Below are positions 25,259 through 34,198 of a DNA stretch of 64,000 bases, one piece after another (position 1 is the first letter of the stretch; every line of letters begins with the position of its first letter). Origin of the DNA: Streptomyces anulatus (GTDB lineage Bacteria; Actinomycetota; Actinomycetes; Streptomycetales; Streptomycetaceae); NCBI RefSeq assembly GCF_000721175.1, contig NZ_JOEZ01000022.1, positions 56,325 through 120,324 of the forward strand. The letters run 5' to 3'. A program made the position numbers and the translations under genes. The notes beneath the pieces were generated by a model. The model did no database searches, was not told where the DNA came from, and saw nothing but the letters and a program-made list of their open reading frames with translations.

Positions 25259-26596
25259 GTGAAGGAAATCCTGGACGCGATCCAATCGCAGGACAGCACC
25301 GCCGCGGACTTCGCGGCCCTGTCCCTCCCCGAGTCCTACCGCGCGATCACCGTGCACAAGGACGAGGCGGAAATGTTCGCGGGGCTCGACACCCGTGACA
25401 AGGACCCCCGCAAGTCGATCCACCTGGACGACGTCCCGGTCCCCGAACTCGGCCCCGGCGAGGCCCTGGTCGCCGTGATGGCCAGTTCGGTGAACTACAA
25501 CTCCGTCTGGACCTCGATCTTCGAGCCGGTGTCGACGTTCAGCTTCCTCGAGCGCTACGGCAGGCTCAGCGAGCTGACCAAGCGCCACGACCTGCCGTAC
25601 CACGTCATCGGCTCCGACCTGGCGGGCGTCGTCCTGCGCACCGGCCCCGGCGTGAACGCCTGGAACCCGGGCGACGAGGTCGTCGCGCACTGCCTCTCGG
25701 TCGAACTGGAGTCCTCCGACGGCCACAACGACACGATGCTCGACCCCGAGCAGCGGATCTGGGGCTTCGAGACCAACTTCGGCGGCCTGGCGGAGATCGC
25801 GCTCGTCAAGTCCAACCAGCTGATGCCCAAGCCCCAGCACCTCAGCTGGGAGGAGGCCGCCGCCCCGGGCCTGGTCAACTCCACCGCGTACCGCCAGCTC
25901 GTCTCGCGCAACGGCGCGGGCATGAAGCAGGGCGACAACGTGCTGATCTGGGGCGCCAGCGGCGGACTCGGCTCCTACGCCACCCAGTTCGCGCTGGCCG
26001 GCGGCGCCAACCCGATCTGTGTCGTCTCCAGCCCGGAGAAGGCCGACATCTGCCGCGCCATGGGCGCGGACGCGGTCATCGACCGCAACGCCGAGGGCTA
26101 CAAGTTCTGGAAGGACGAGCACACCCAGGACCCCAGGGAGTGGAAGCGGCTCGGCAAGCGCATCCGCGAGCTGACCGGCGGCGAGGACGTCGACATCGTC
26201 TTCGAGCACCCCGGCCGCGAGACCTTCGGCGCGAGCGTCTACGTCACCCGCAAGGGCGGCACGATCGTCACCTGCGCCTCCACCTCGGGCTACAACCACG
26301 AGTACGACAACCGCTACCTGTGGATGTCGCTCAAGAGGATCGTCGGCTCCCACTTCGCCAACTACCGCGAGGCGTGGGAGGCCAACCGCCTGATCGCCAA
26401 GGGCAAGATCCACCCGACGCTCTCCAAGGTCTACTCCCTTCAGGACACCGGCCAGGCCGCGTACGACGTCCACCGCAACCTGCACCAGGGGAAGGTCGGC
26501 GTCCTGGCGCTGGCCCCCCGGGAGGGTCTCGGCGTGCGCAACGAGGAAATGCGCGAGCAGCACATCGACGCCATCAACCGCTTCCGCAACGTCTGA
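25259..26596 (+). CDS. ccr: Crotonyl-CoA carboxylase/reductase
   Basis: 445 residues of the medium-chain dehydrogenase/reductase superfamily. It reductively carboxylates crotonyl-CoA with NADPH and CO2 to ethylmalonyl-CoA, also an extender unit for polyketides. Diagnostic segments are SSVNYNSVWTSIFEP, YHVIGSDLAGVV, and the NADPH loop WGASGGLGSYATQFA (about 230-245). FEHPGRETFGASVYV follows at about residue 318, and the end is EGLGVRNEEMREQH. The GTG start at 25259 has GGAGG seven bases upstream. It is the first gene of the operon ccr-ecm-mcl-mch-mcd, nine bases before ecm. The promoter carries paired operators. Confidence 0.97.
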   Translation: MKEILDAIQSQDSTAADFAALSLPESYRAITVHKDEAEMFAGLDTRDKDPRKSIHLDDVPVPELGPGEALVAVMASSVNYNSVWTSIFEPVSTFSFLERYGRLSELTKRHDLPYHVIGSDLAGVVLRTGPGVNAWNPGDEVVAHCLSVELESSDGHNDTMLDPEQRIWGFETNFGGLAEIALVKSNQLMPKPQHLSWEEAAAPGLVNSTAYRQLVSRNGAGMKQGDNVLIWGASGGLGSYATQFALAGGANPICVVSSPEKADICRAMGADAVIDRNAEGYKFWKDEHTQDPREWKRLGKRIRELTGGEDVDIVFEHPGRETFGASVYVTRKGGTIVTCASTSGYNHEYDNRYLWMSLKRIVGSHFANYREAWEANRLIAKGKIHPTLSKVYSLQDTGQAAYDVHRNLHQGKVGVLALAPREGLGVRNEEMREQHIDAINRFRNV

Positions 26597-26605
26597 GGTT
26601 CCCCG

Positions 26606-28618
26606 ATGAACGAACGTCAGAAGGACCGGCCCTGGCTCATGCGGACGTACGCCGGTCACTCGACCGCCGAGGCGTCCAACGAGCTGTACCGCCGCAACCT
26701 CGCCAAGGGCCAGACGGGTCTCTCGGTCGCCTTCGATCTGCCGACGCAGACCGGATACGACCCGGACCACATCCTCGCCCGCGGCGAGGTGGGCCGTGTC
26801 GGTGTTCCCGTCTCGCACCTCGGTGACATGCGGCGGCTGTTCCAGGACATCCCCCTGGAGCAGATGAACACCTCGATGACGATCAACGCGACCGCCATGT
26901 GGCTGCTGGCGCTCTACCAGGTGGTCGCGGAGGAGCAGGGGGCCGACCCCGAAAAGCTCCAGGGGACGACGCAGAACGACATCGTGAAGGAGTACCTCTC
27001 GCGCGGGACGCACGTCTTCCCGCCGGTGCCCTCCCTGCGGCTGACCACGGACATGATCACGTACACGGTCAACCGCATCCCCAAGTGGAACCCGATCAAC
27101 ATCTGCAGCTACCACCTCCAGGAGGCGGGGGCCACCCCGGTCCAGGAGATCGCGTACGCCATGTCGACCGCCATCGCGGTGCTCGACGCGGTCCGCGACT
27201 CGGGCCAGGTGCCCGAGGAGAAGTTCGGTGACGTGGTCGCCCGGATCTCGTTCTTCGTGAACGCGGGCGTCCGCTTCATCGAGGAGATGTGCAAGATGCG
27301 CGCCTTCGGCCGCATCTGGGACCGCGTCACCCGCGAGCGGTACGGCATCACCGACGCCAAGCAGCGCCGTTTCCGCTACGGCGTCCAGGTCAACTCCCTC
27401 GGGCTGACCGAGGCGCAGCCGGAGAACAACGTCCAGCGCATCGTCCTGGAGATGCTGGCCGTCACGCTCTCCAAGGACGCCCGCGCCCGCGCCGTACAGC
27501 TGCCGGCCTGGAACGAGGCGCTGGGCCTGCCCCGGCCCTGGGACCAGCAGTGGTCGCTGCGGATCCAGCAGGTGCTGGCGCACGAGAGCGACCTGCTGGA
27601 GTACGAGGACATCTTCGCCGGTTCGCACGTCATCGAGGCGAAGGTGGACTCGCTGGTCGAGGAGTCGCTGGCGGAGATCGACCGGATCCAGCAGATGGGC
27701 GGCGCGATGGCGGCCGTCGAGTCCGGCTACCTCAAGTCGGAGCTGGTCTCCTCGCACGCGGCGCGCCGGGCCCGGATCGAGGGCGGCGAGGAGAAGATCG
27801 TCGGCGTCAACATCTACGAGACGACCGAGCCCAACCCGCTCACCGCCGACCTCGACGGCGCGATCATGACGGTCGACCCCGAGAACGAGGCCCGCGTCGT
27901 CGCCGCCCTGCACGAGTGGCGGGACAACCGCGACGAGGCGCGCGCCTCCGAGGCGCTGGCCGCGCTGAAGAAGGCGGCGGCGGGCACCGAGAACATGATG
28001 GAGGCCACCGTCGAGTGCGCCCGCGCGGGCGTCACCACCGGCGAGTGGTCCTGGGCGCTGCGGGACGTCTTCGGCGAGTTCCGCGCACCCACCGGGGTCT
28101 CCTCGGCCCCGGTGGCGGTCAGCGCCGAGCCGGGCAGCACGCTCGCCCTGGTCCGCGAGAAGGTCACCCGCACCGCAGCCGACCTGGGCGTGGGGCGGCT
28201 GCGGCTGCTGGTCGGCAAGCCGGGCCTGGACGGGCACTCCAACGGGGCCGAGCAGATCGCCGTACGGGCCAGGGACGCCGGGTTCGAGGTGGTCTACCAG
28301 GGGATCCGACTGACCCCCGAGCAGATCACCGACGCGGCGCTGGCCGAGGACGTGCACTGCGTGGGGCTCTCCATCCTCTCCGGCTCGCACGCGGAGCTGG
28401 TGCCCGACGTCCTGCACCGGCTGCGCGAGGCCGGGGCCCCCGACATCCCGGTGATCGCGGGCGGCATCATCCCGCCGGCCGACGCCGCCGCGCTCATCGA
28501 AGCCGGTGTGGCGGCCGTCTTCACCCCGAAGGACTTCGGCATCACCGAGATCATCGGCCGTATCGTCGACGAGATCCGGAAAGCGAACAAGCTCGACCCC
28601 CTGGAGGTCTCCGCATGA
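26606..28618 (+). CDS. ecm: Ethylmalonyl-CoA mutase, B12-dependent
   Basis: 670 residues, with substrate and cobalamin domains in one chain. The N-terminal TIM barrel has the mutase segments TYAGHSTAEASNELYRRNL, GLSVAFDLPTQTGYD and the later YGVQVNSLGLTEAQPENNVQ. The C-terminal B12 domain (about 520-655) has GKPGLDGHSNGAE, the DxHxxG base-on lower-ligand motif, and GLSILSGSHAELVPDVL. It converts (2R)-ethylmalonyl-CoA to methylsuccinyl-CoA after epimerisation. The subfamily is close to methylmalonyl-CoA mutase large subunit (MeaA). Context with ccr and mcd supports ecm. The TGA overlaps the next ATG by four bases. Confidence 0.95.
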   Translation: MNERQKDRPWLMRTYAGHSTAEASNELYRRNLAKGQTGLSVAFDLPTQTGYDPDHILARGEVGRVGVPVSHLGDMRRLFQDIPLEQMNTSMTINATAMWLLALYQVVAEEQGADPEKLQGTTQNDIVKEYLSRGTHVFPPVPSLRLTTDMITYTVNRIPKWNPINICSYHLQEAGATPVQEIAYAMSTAIAVLDAVRDSGQVPEEKFGDVVARISFFVNAGVRFIEEMCKMRAFGRIWDRVTRERYGITDAKQRRFRYGVQVNSLGLTEAQPENNVQRIVLEMLAVTLSKDARARAVQLPAWNEALGLPRPWDQQWSLRIQQVLAHESDLLEYEDIFAGSHVIEAKVDSLVEESLAEIDRIQQMGGAMAAVESGYLKSELVSSHAARRARIEGGEEKIVGVNIYETTEPNPLTADLDGAIMTVDPENEARVVAALHEWRDNRDEARASEALAALKKAAAGTENMMEATVECARAGVTTGEWSWALRDVFGEFRAPTGVSSAPVAVSAEPGSTLALVREKVTRTAADLGVGRLRLLVGKPGLDGHSNGAEQIAVRARDAGFEVVYQGIRLTPEQITDAALAEDVHCVGLSILSGSHAELVPDVLHRLREAGAPDIPVIAGGIIPPADAAALIEAGVAAVFTPKDFGITEIIGRIVDEIRKANKLDPLEVSA

Positions 28619-29589
28619 CCACGCCCACCACCCCCGTGAACCGGCTGCGCCCCCGGCGCTCGTGTCTGGCCGTGCCGGGCTCGAACCCGCGCTTCCTGGA
28701 GAAGGCCCAGGGGCTCCCGGCTGACCAGGTCTTCCTCGACCTGGAGGACGCCTGCGCGCCGCTCGCCAAGGAGGGCGCCCGCCACACCATCGTGGACGCG
28801 CTGAACAACGGTGACTGGAGCGGCAAGACCCGGGTCGTGCGGGTCAACGACTGGACCACGCACTGGACGTACCGGGACGTCATCACGGTCGTCGAGGGCG
28901 CGGGGCCGAACCTCGACTGCATCATGCTGCCGAAGGTCCAGGACGCCCAGCAGGTCGTGGCGCTGGACCTGCTGCTGACCCAGATCGAGAAGACGATGGG
29001 CTTCGAGGTCGGGAAGATCGGCATCGAGGCGCAGATCGAGAACGCCAAGGGCCTGGTGAACATCGACGACATCGCCGCCGCCTCGCCCCGCCTGGAGACG
29101 CTGATCTTCGGCCCGGCCGACTTCATGGCCTCGATCAACATGAAGACCCTGGTCGTCGGCCAGCAGCCGCCCGGCTACCCGGCGGACGCCTACCACTACA
29201 TCCTGATGCGCATCCTGATGGCGGCCCGTACGCACGACCTCCAGGCGATCGACGGCCCGTTCCTCCAGATCCGTGACGTGGACGCCTACCGCGAGGTCGC
29301 CGGCCGCGCCGCCGCCCTCGGCTTCGACGGCAAGTGGGTGCTGCACCCGGGTCAGGTCGACGCGGCCAACGAGGTGTTCTCGCCCTCGCAGGAGGACTAC
29401 GACCACGCCGAGCTGATCCTCGACGCGTACGACTGGTGCACCTCCGAGGAGGGCGGCAAGAAGGGCTCCGCGATGCTCGGCGACGAGATGATCGACGAGG
29501 CCAGCCGCAAGATGGCACTGGTGATCGCGGGCAAGGGCCGGGCCGCCGGAATGCAGCGCACCTCCAAGTTCGAAGCACCGGAGGCCTGA
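28615..29589 (+). CDS. mcl: HpcH/HpaI-CitE family (3S)-malyl-CoA / beta-methylmalyl-CoA lyase
   Basis: 324 residues. It begins LRPRRSCLAVPGSNPRFLEKA and VFLDLEDACAP, the CitE-type N terminus. Metal and CoA sites are seen in IGIEAQIENAKGLVNI (Glu) and LIFGPADFMASI (Asp). KWVLHPGQVDAANEVFSPS is the family C-terminal signature. In the ethylmalonyl-CoA pathway it cleaves methylmalyl-CoA to glyoxylate and propionyl-CoA. ATGA overlap with ecm shows translational coupling. The exact substrate is inferred from the operon. Confidence 0.9.
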   Translation: MTTPTTPVNRLRPRRSCLAVPGSNPRFLEKAQGLPADQVFLDLEDACAPLAKEGARHTIVDALNNGDWSGKTRVVRVNDWTTHWTYRDVITVVEGAGPNLDCIMLPKVQDAQQVVALDLLLTQIEKTMGFEVGKIGIEAQIENAKGLVNIDDIAAASPRLETLIFGPADFMASINMKTLVVGQQPPGYPADAYHYILMRILMAARTHDLQAIDGPFLQIRDVDAYREVAGRAAALGFDGKWVLHPGQVDAANEVFSPSQEDYDHAELILDAYDWCTSEEGGKKGSAMLGDEMIDEASRKMALVIAGKGRAAGMQRTSKFEAPEA

Positions 29590-29591
29590 TC

Positions 29592-30095
29592 ATGCAGTTC
29601 GGACGCACTTTTGAGGAGTTCGAGGTCGGTGCCGTCTACAAGCACTGGCCCGGGAAGACGGTCACGGAGTACGACGACCACCTCTTCTGCCTGCTGACCA
29701 TGAATCACCACCCGCTGCACATGGACAGCAACTACGCGGAGAAGACGACCGACTTCGGGAAGAACGTCGTCGTCGGCAACTACGTCTACTCGCTGCTGCT
29801 CGGCATGTCGGTGCCGGACGTCTCCGGGAAGGCCATCGCCAACCTGGAGGTCGAATCGCTGAAGCACATCGCGCCGACCTTCCACGGCGACACGATCTAC
29901 GGTGAGACGACCGTGCTGGACAAGACCCCGTCGAAGTCCAAGAACGACCGCGGGATCGTGTACGTGGAGACCAGGGGCTACAAGCAGGACGGCACCGTGG
30001 TCTGCGTGTTCCGGCGCAAGGTGATGGTTCCCACCGAGACGTACATCAAGGAGCGCGGCGGCGAACAGCCGGGCCGCCCGACGCCGTCCAACTAA
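29592..30095 (+). CDS. mch: MaoC-like mesaconyl-CoA hydratase
   Basis: 167 residues with a single hot-dog fold. The segment VTEYDDHLFCLLTMNHHPLH carries the hydratase-2/MaoC active-site region (Asp and His), and NVVVGNYVYSLLLGMSVPD is the central helix. The C-terminal strand is FRRKVMVPTE. It would hydrate mesaconyl-CoA to beta-methylmalyl-CoA between the dehydrogenase and the lyase. The gene follows mcl after two bases. The canonical Mch of alphaproteobacteria is longer (double hot dog). The single-domain form is inferred to be equivalent from its place in the operon. Confidence 0.85.
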   Translation: MQFGRTFEEFEVGAVYKHWPGKTVTEYDDHLFCLLTMNHHPLHMDSNYAEKTTDFGKNVVVGNYVYSLLLGMSVPDVSGKAIANLEVESLKHIAPTFHGDTIYGETTVLDKTPSKSKNDRGIVYVETRGYKQDGTVVCVFRRKVMVPTETYIKERGGEQPGRPTPSN

Positions 30096-30122
30096 CCGTG
30101 TGAAGCCACAGGAGAAGCAGCC

Positions 30123-31328
30123 ATGACGCGACTCGCCCAGACCGCCGGTCTGAACGACATCCAGCGGGAAATCCTCGCCACGGTCCGGGATTTCGTCGAC
30201 AAGGAGATCATTCCGGTCGCGACCCAGCTGGAGCACCGCGACGAGTACCCCACGGAAATCGTCGAGGGGCTCAAGGAACTCGGCCTGTTCGGGCTGATGA
30301 TCCCCGAGGAGTACGGGGGTCTGGGTGAGTCGCTGCTCACCTACGCGCTGTGCGTGGAGGAGATCGCGCGCGGCTGGATGAGCGTGTCGGGCATCATCAA
30401 CACGCATTTCATCGTGGCCTACATGCTCAAGCAGCACGGCACCCAGGAGCAGAAGGACACGTTCCTGCCGCGGATGGCGCTCGGCGAGGTGCGGGGCGCG
30501 TTCTCGATGTCCGAGCCGGCGCTCGGCTCGGACGTCTCGGCGATTTCGTCGAAGGGCGTCAGGGACGGCGACGAGTACGTTCTCAACGGCCAGAAGATGT
30601 GGCTGACGAACGGCGGAACGTCGAATCTGGTGGCCGTGCTCTGCCGAAGTGACGAAGGCCACCCGGAGGGCACCGCGCCCCACAAGTCGATGACGACCTT
30701 CCTCGTCGAGAAGGAGCCCGGCTTCGGAGAGGTCCGGCCCGGCCTGACCATCCCCGGGAAGATCGACAAGATGGGCTACAAGGGCGTCGACACGACCGAG
30801 CTCATCATGGACGACCTGCGCGTTCCGGCCAATCGCGTCCTCGGGGGCACGACCGGCCGAGGGTTTTACCAAATGATGGACGGCGTCGAAGTCGGGCGGG
30901 TGAATGTCGCCGCACGTGGTTGCGGTGTCGCACAGCGTGCATTCGAGCTGGGCGTTTCGTACGCACAGCAGCGCCACACCTTCGGCAAACCGATCGCCCA
31001 GCACCAGGCGATCCAGTTCAAACTGGCCGAAATGGCCACCAAGGTCGAAGCCGCTCATGCGATGATGGTCAATGCGGCACGCAAAAAGGACTCCGGGGAA
31101 CGAAACGACCTGGAGGCAGGGATGGCGAAGTACCTCGCCTCCGAGTACTGCAAGGAAGTCGTCGAGGACGCCTTCCGTATCCACGGCGGTTACGGCTTCT
31201 CCAAGGAGTACGAGATCGAGCGCCTCTACCGTGAGGCTCCGATGCTGCTGATCGGTGAAGGTACCGCCGAGATCCAGAAAATGATCATTGGCCGGCGCCT
31301 CTTGGAGGAGTACCGATTCCAGGGCTGA
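30123..31328 (+). CDS. mcd: Acyl-CoA dehydrogenase, presumed methylsuccinyl-CoA dehydrogenase
   Basis: 401 residues with the full FAD acyl-CoA dehydrogenase fold. GAFSMSEPALGSDVSAI and KMWLTNGGTSNL bind FAD and substrate, and RHTFGKPIAQHQAIQFKLAEM and FRIHGGYGFSKEYEIERLYRE lie in the C-terminal domain. LLIGEGTAEIQ holds the usual catalytic Glu. It would oxidise (2S)-methylsuccinyl-CoA to mesaconyl-CoA and pass electrons to ETF, whose beta subunit gene at 63914 shares the operators of this operon. It is shorter than the proteobacterial Mcd (about 550), so the substrate is inferred from context. AGGAG precedes the ATG. Confidence 0.9.
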   Translation: MTRLAQTAGLNDIQREILATVRDFVDKEIIPVATQLEHRDEYPTEIVEGLKELGLFGLMIPEEYGGLGESLLTYALCVEEIARGWMSVSGIINTHFIVAYMLKQHGTQEQKDTFLPRMALGEVRGAFSMSEPALGSDVSAISSKGVRDGDEYVLNGQKMWLTNGGTSNLVAVLCRSDEGHPEGTAPHKSMTTFLVEKEPGFGEVRPGLTIPGKIDKMGYKGVDTTELIMDDLRVPANRVLGGTTGRGFYQMMDGVEVGRVNVAARGCGVAQRAFELGVSYAQQRHTFGKPIAQHQAIQFKLAEMATKVEAAHAMMVNAARKKDSGERNDLEAGMAKYLASEYCKEVVEDAFRIHGGYGFSKEYEIERLYREAPMLLIGEGTAEIQKMIIGRRLLEEYRFQG

Positions 31329-31418
31329 TTGTCCCTTTCGAGATGATTTGGTGGCGAAGAACATCACACCGGGTCATCCTCGGCGGGTGCCTTTCCGCCG
31401 TCCGACTCGGCTGCTGGC

Positions 31419-31449
31419 TTGCCCAGTTGCGCCCGGCAACCGATAGCAT
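31419..31449 (+). promoter_or_regulatory. Possible promoter for psd-pssA
   Basis: TTGCCC (31419-31424) and TAGCAT (31444-31449) are separated by 19 bp and lie 60 bp before psd. The 180-bp gap after mcd makes an own promoter likely, though read-through from the ccr operon is possible. Confidence 0.35.
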
Positions 31450-31508
31450 CGCCGGAAAGCCGCCGTCCCCCGTTGCCAGCGCGGCATCATCCGCTACGAA
31501 GGTCATCC

Positions 31509-32156
31509 ATGCCCGACAGCCCTATCTCTGCACCCCGCGGCGGGGTCCGCATCGCCCGCGGAGCATCGCCGTGGCTCCTGCCGACCGTCGCCACCGCAGC
31601 CCTCAGCCTGGCCCGCGCCCGCAAGTCGGGGCGCTGGGCGGCAGTGGCTGTGCCCACCACCGCGCTCGCGGCGGGCATGCTGTGGTTCTTCCGTGACCCC
31701 GAGCGCGAGATCACTGACGGCCGGGTCATCTCCCCGGCCGACGGTGTGGTGCAGAGCATCATGCCGTGGAAGGACGGGCGCACCCGCGTCGCGATCTTCA
31801 TGAGCCCGCTCAACGTCCACGTCAACCGCGCGCCCCTGGCCGGCACCGTGACGTCGGTCGAGCACATCCCGGGCGGGTTCGTTCCGGCGTTCAACAAGGA
31901 GAGCGAGAACAACGAGCGCGTTGTCTGGCACTTCGACACCGAGCTCGGCGACATCGAGATGGTGCAGATCGCGGGAGCGGTCGCCCGTCGGATCGTGCCG
32001 TACCTCCCCGAGGGCACCAAGGTGGAGCAGGGCGAGCGCATCGGCCTGATCCGCTTCGGCTCACGCGTGGACATCTACCTCCCGGAGGGTATCGATGTCG
32101 CGGTCGAGGTCGGTCAGGCCACCACCGCGGGGGTGACTCGAATTGACCGTGATTGA
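31509..32156 (+). CDS. psd: Phosphatidylserine decarboxylase
   Basis: 215 residues, the short actinobacterial type. Hydrophobic N-terminal segments (about 20-60) tether it to the membrane. WFFRDPEREI and VISPADGVVQ are family signatures, FMSPLNVHVNRAP is the active region, and IRFGSRVDIYLP contains the Gly-Ser pair that self-cleaves to give the pyruvoyl prosthetic group on the small alpha chain. It converts phosphatidylserine to phosphatidylethanolamine. AAGG lies six bases before the ATG. It overlaps pssA by 14 bp. Confidence 0.95.
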   Translation: MPDSPISAPRGGVRIARGASPWLLPTVATAALSLARARKSGRWAAVAVPTTALAAGMLWFFRDPEREITDGRVISPADGVVQSIMPWKDGRTRVAIFMSPLNVHVNRAPLAGTVTSVEHIPGGFVPAFNKESENNERVVWHFDTELGDIEMVQIAGAVARRIVPYLPEGTKVEQGERIGLIRFGSRVDIYLPEGIDVAVEVGQATTAGVTRIDRD

Positions 32157-33006
32157 TCCTGATACCAAGGCCGGCTGGGTACCCGAGGCCGACGAGGAGA
32201 GCGACACCGACGGCACGGAGGACATGCCGCTGTCGATGCGGCTGTCGATAGCGGACACGCTCACGCTCGGTAACGCGACGTGCGGGTTCATGGCGGTGTA
32301 CTTCACCACCACGGGCATTCTGATCCCGCACCTCACGGGCAGCGACGAGACGGGCATGGCCCGGCACTCCGCCGCCACCGCCGTGATCCTCATGCTGATG
32401 GCCGCGATCTTCGACCTGTTCGACGGACTCGTGGCGCGCAAGCTGCGCTCCTCGCCGATGGGCGCCGAGCTGGACAACCTCTCGGACCTGATCAGCTTCG
32501 GGCTCGCGCCGGCCTACTTCGTGCTCGTGTACGGCATGGTCGCCGACGACGCCCATCAGCGGGTGTCGGCGCTGGCGGCGATCGTCGTGTTGCTGGCGGT
32601 GGTGCTCAGGCTTGCGAGATTCTCCTGCGTGACGCTGAAGGACGGCATGTTCCAGGGCATGCCGAGCCCCTTCGGAGCGCTGACGGTCGTCTCGATCGTG
32701 CTCCTGGAGCTGCCCTTCATCCCGACGCTGCTCGCGATCGTCGGCGTGGCCTGGCTGATGGTGAGCCGGGTGGAGTACCCGAAGCCGCGGGGCATTCTCG
32801 CGGTGGCGATGCTCGGCTGGATCGTGGCCGCGATGGGGCTGCTCGCCGCATGGGCGTTCGACGCGCCCGGGGGTCAGCTGCTGCTCCAGACGGGCTGTGT
32901 GCTCCAGGTGGTACTCGGCGCGGTGATCCCGCTGTTCGCCACGGCGCGACGGGTGAACACGTTCCGTGACAACCGGCGCGAGGCGCGGGCGGCACAGCTG
33001 CCGTAG
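32143..33006 (+). CDS. pssA: CDP-diacylglycerol-serine O-phosphatidyltransferase
   Basis: 287 residues, integral membrane CDP-alcohol phosphotransferase. The catalytic signature D-x2-D-G-x2-A-R-x8-G-x3-D-x3-D is complete, from FDLFDGLVAR to ELDNLSD (about 88-110). About eight hydrophobic segments follow LGNATCGFMAVYF. It makes phosphatidylserine, the substrate of the Psd encoded just upstream. The TTG at 32143 has GGTG seven bases upstream; a GTG two codons later is the alternative. The 14-bp overlap with psd implies coupling. A strong hairpin follows at 33042. Confidence 0.94.
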   Translation: MTVIDPDTKAGWVPEADEESDTDGTEDMPLSMRLSIADTLTLGNATCGFMAVYFTTTGILIPHLTGSDETGMARHSAATAVILMLMAAIFDLFDGLVARKLRSSPMGAELDNLSDLISFGLAPAYFVLVYGMVADDAHQRVSALAAIVVLLAVVLRLARFSCVTLKDGMFQGMPSPFGALTVVSIVLLELPFIPTLLAIVGVAWLMVSRVEYPKPRGILAVAMLGWIVAAMGLLAAWAFDAPGGQLLLQTGCVLQVVLGAVIPLFATARRVNTFRDNRREARAAQLP

Positions 33007-33041
33007 CGTCGGCCGGCGGCAGCGGACAGGCGGAAACAGGG

Positions 33042-33077
33042 CGAGGGCCCGGATGCTCCCCGGCATCCGGGCCCTCG
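33042..33077 (+). terminator. Intrinsic terminator after psd-pssA
   Basis: CGAGGGCCCGGATGC (33042-33056) is perfectly complementary to 33063-33077 with a 6-base loop, 36 bp after the pssA stop. No T-run follows. Confidence 0.8.
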
Positions 33078-33109
33078 TGCGTTCCCGTCACACCTCGTGC
33101 GTTCCCGTC
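33073..33109. repeat. 17-bp direct repeat, two copies
   Basis: CCTCGTGCGTTCCCGTC occurs at 33073-33089 and again at 33093-33109 (period 20 bp). It starts inside the right arm of the terminator hairpin. Confidence 0.85.
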
Positions 33110-33317
33110 CAGCCCGGCAGGGCGGCTCGATGCCGCTTACCACCGCGCGCGCCACGCCGCCAGAGGTGAACCCCTCCCGATGGCTGAGGGTTTTCGGCAC
33201 CGAGGTGAGTACCGGGTTCCCGTCACCTCCCCCGCACCCGGCTTCTAGAATCGCGTCGCAACCGACACCCGGGCCCCTTCGGCCCGGGCGCGGTCCGGGG
33301 GACCAGGGGGGTCCGGG

Positions 33318-34166
33318 ATGAAGCTGATGCTGGTGGGGACACGTGTGATGGCGGTCGCGGCGGCGGGGGCGCTGCTGGCCGGATGTGGTGGGTCGGCCTC
33401 GAAGGGCGGGGACGGGCCGGACCCGAAACGCAGCGGACCGGCGAAGCGGGGCGGCCCGGCGACCGGCGGTGAGAAGACGGGGGCGACGGGGAAGCCGGAC
33501 GCGAAGGAGTCCACGCTGCCGGGGGCGCTGCCCAGCGCCTACGAGTTCACGCCGAACCCGGCGCGGGTGCCGAAGACCGCGGCCCAGGCGCGGAAGCTGA
33601 CGCGCAACGCCGCGCTCGGGGAGACCGACTGGACGGCGGGGATGGTCCGGCACACCCCGTACGAGAGCGGCGGCAACTGGCCCGTGCTCCCGGCCTCCTG
33701 CGTCTGGACCCGTTCCGCGCTGCCGTCCGGTGTGCTGGACAGCTTCACGCGGCGGCTCGACATCCCGGCGCGGGACGGCAAGGGCCGGGTCCAGGGAGCG
33801 GTGACCGTGACCGTGCACCGGAGCGAGTCCGGCGCCGACAAGGAGATCAAGGACACCGTCCAGGAGAGCTTCCGCTGCCCGCAACAGGAGCTGGGCGGCG
33901 GACAACGCCTCAGCGGTCTGATGTCGCTCCAGTTCGACCAGAAGGACGTGCGCAACGCGGACGCCTCACTGTTCGAGGCGGGGAAGTACACCGGTCCCGG
34001 CTCGGGCGGGATCCAGGACTACGTGTGGACCAAGTCCCGGATCGGTCCGGTGACGACGGCCGTGTCGGTCAAGGGCGCGAAGGGCTACCGGAACAGCGAC
34101 CTGCTGCGGATCGCCGCCGAGGGCGGCGCCAAGGTGCTCTACCGCGTCGAGCTGGAACTGAAGTGA
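33318..34166 (+). CDS. Secreted lipoprotein of unknown function
   Basis: 282 residues. The N-terminal signal peptide ends in a lipobox LLAGC (about 19-23), so the protein is lipidated on the outer face of the membrane. A low-complexity Gly/Lys/Pro/Thr linker (about 24-70) is followed by a globular domain with many charged strands (LPASCVWTRSALPSGVL, VTVTVHRSESGADKEIKDTV, YVWTKSRIGPVTTAVSVKGAK). I do not recognise the domain. It resembles uncharacterised streptomycete lipoproteins encoded beside Ser/Thr kinases. The kinase gene follows after 32 bp, so it is probably an operon partner. Confidence 0.75.
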   Translation: MKLMLVGTRVMAVAAAGALLAGCGGSASKGGDGPDPKRSGPAKRGGPATGGEKTGATGKPDAKESTLPGALPSAYEFTPNPARVPKTAAQARKLTRNAALGETDWTAGMVRHTPYESGGNWPVLPASCVWTRSALPSGVLDSFTRRLDIPARDGKGRVQGAVTVTVHRSESGADKEIKDTVQESFRCPQQELGGGQRLSGLMSLQFDQKDVRNADASLFEAGKYTGPGSGGIQDYVWTKSRIGPVTTAVSVKGAKGYRNSDLLRIAAEGGAKVLYRVELELK

Positions 34167-34198
34167 CCGCGGGCTCGGACGAAAGGCACTGACCTCTG

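Larger units (their letters stand above)
33007..33317. other. 311-bp intergenic region with terminator, direct repeat and promoter
   Basis: After pssA come a 15-bp-arm hairpin (33042-33077) and a 17-bp direct repeat. TAGAAT at 33246-33251 is a near-consensus -10 box for the lipoprotein gene at 33318, giving a leader of about 60 nt. No clear -35 box was seen. No gene is visible. Confidence 0.5.

Noticed and set aside
25061..28417. A frame of over 1100 codons on the minus strand opposite ccr and ecm
   Set aside because: It is the antisense shadow of two well-recognised enzymes and has no domain motif.
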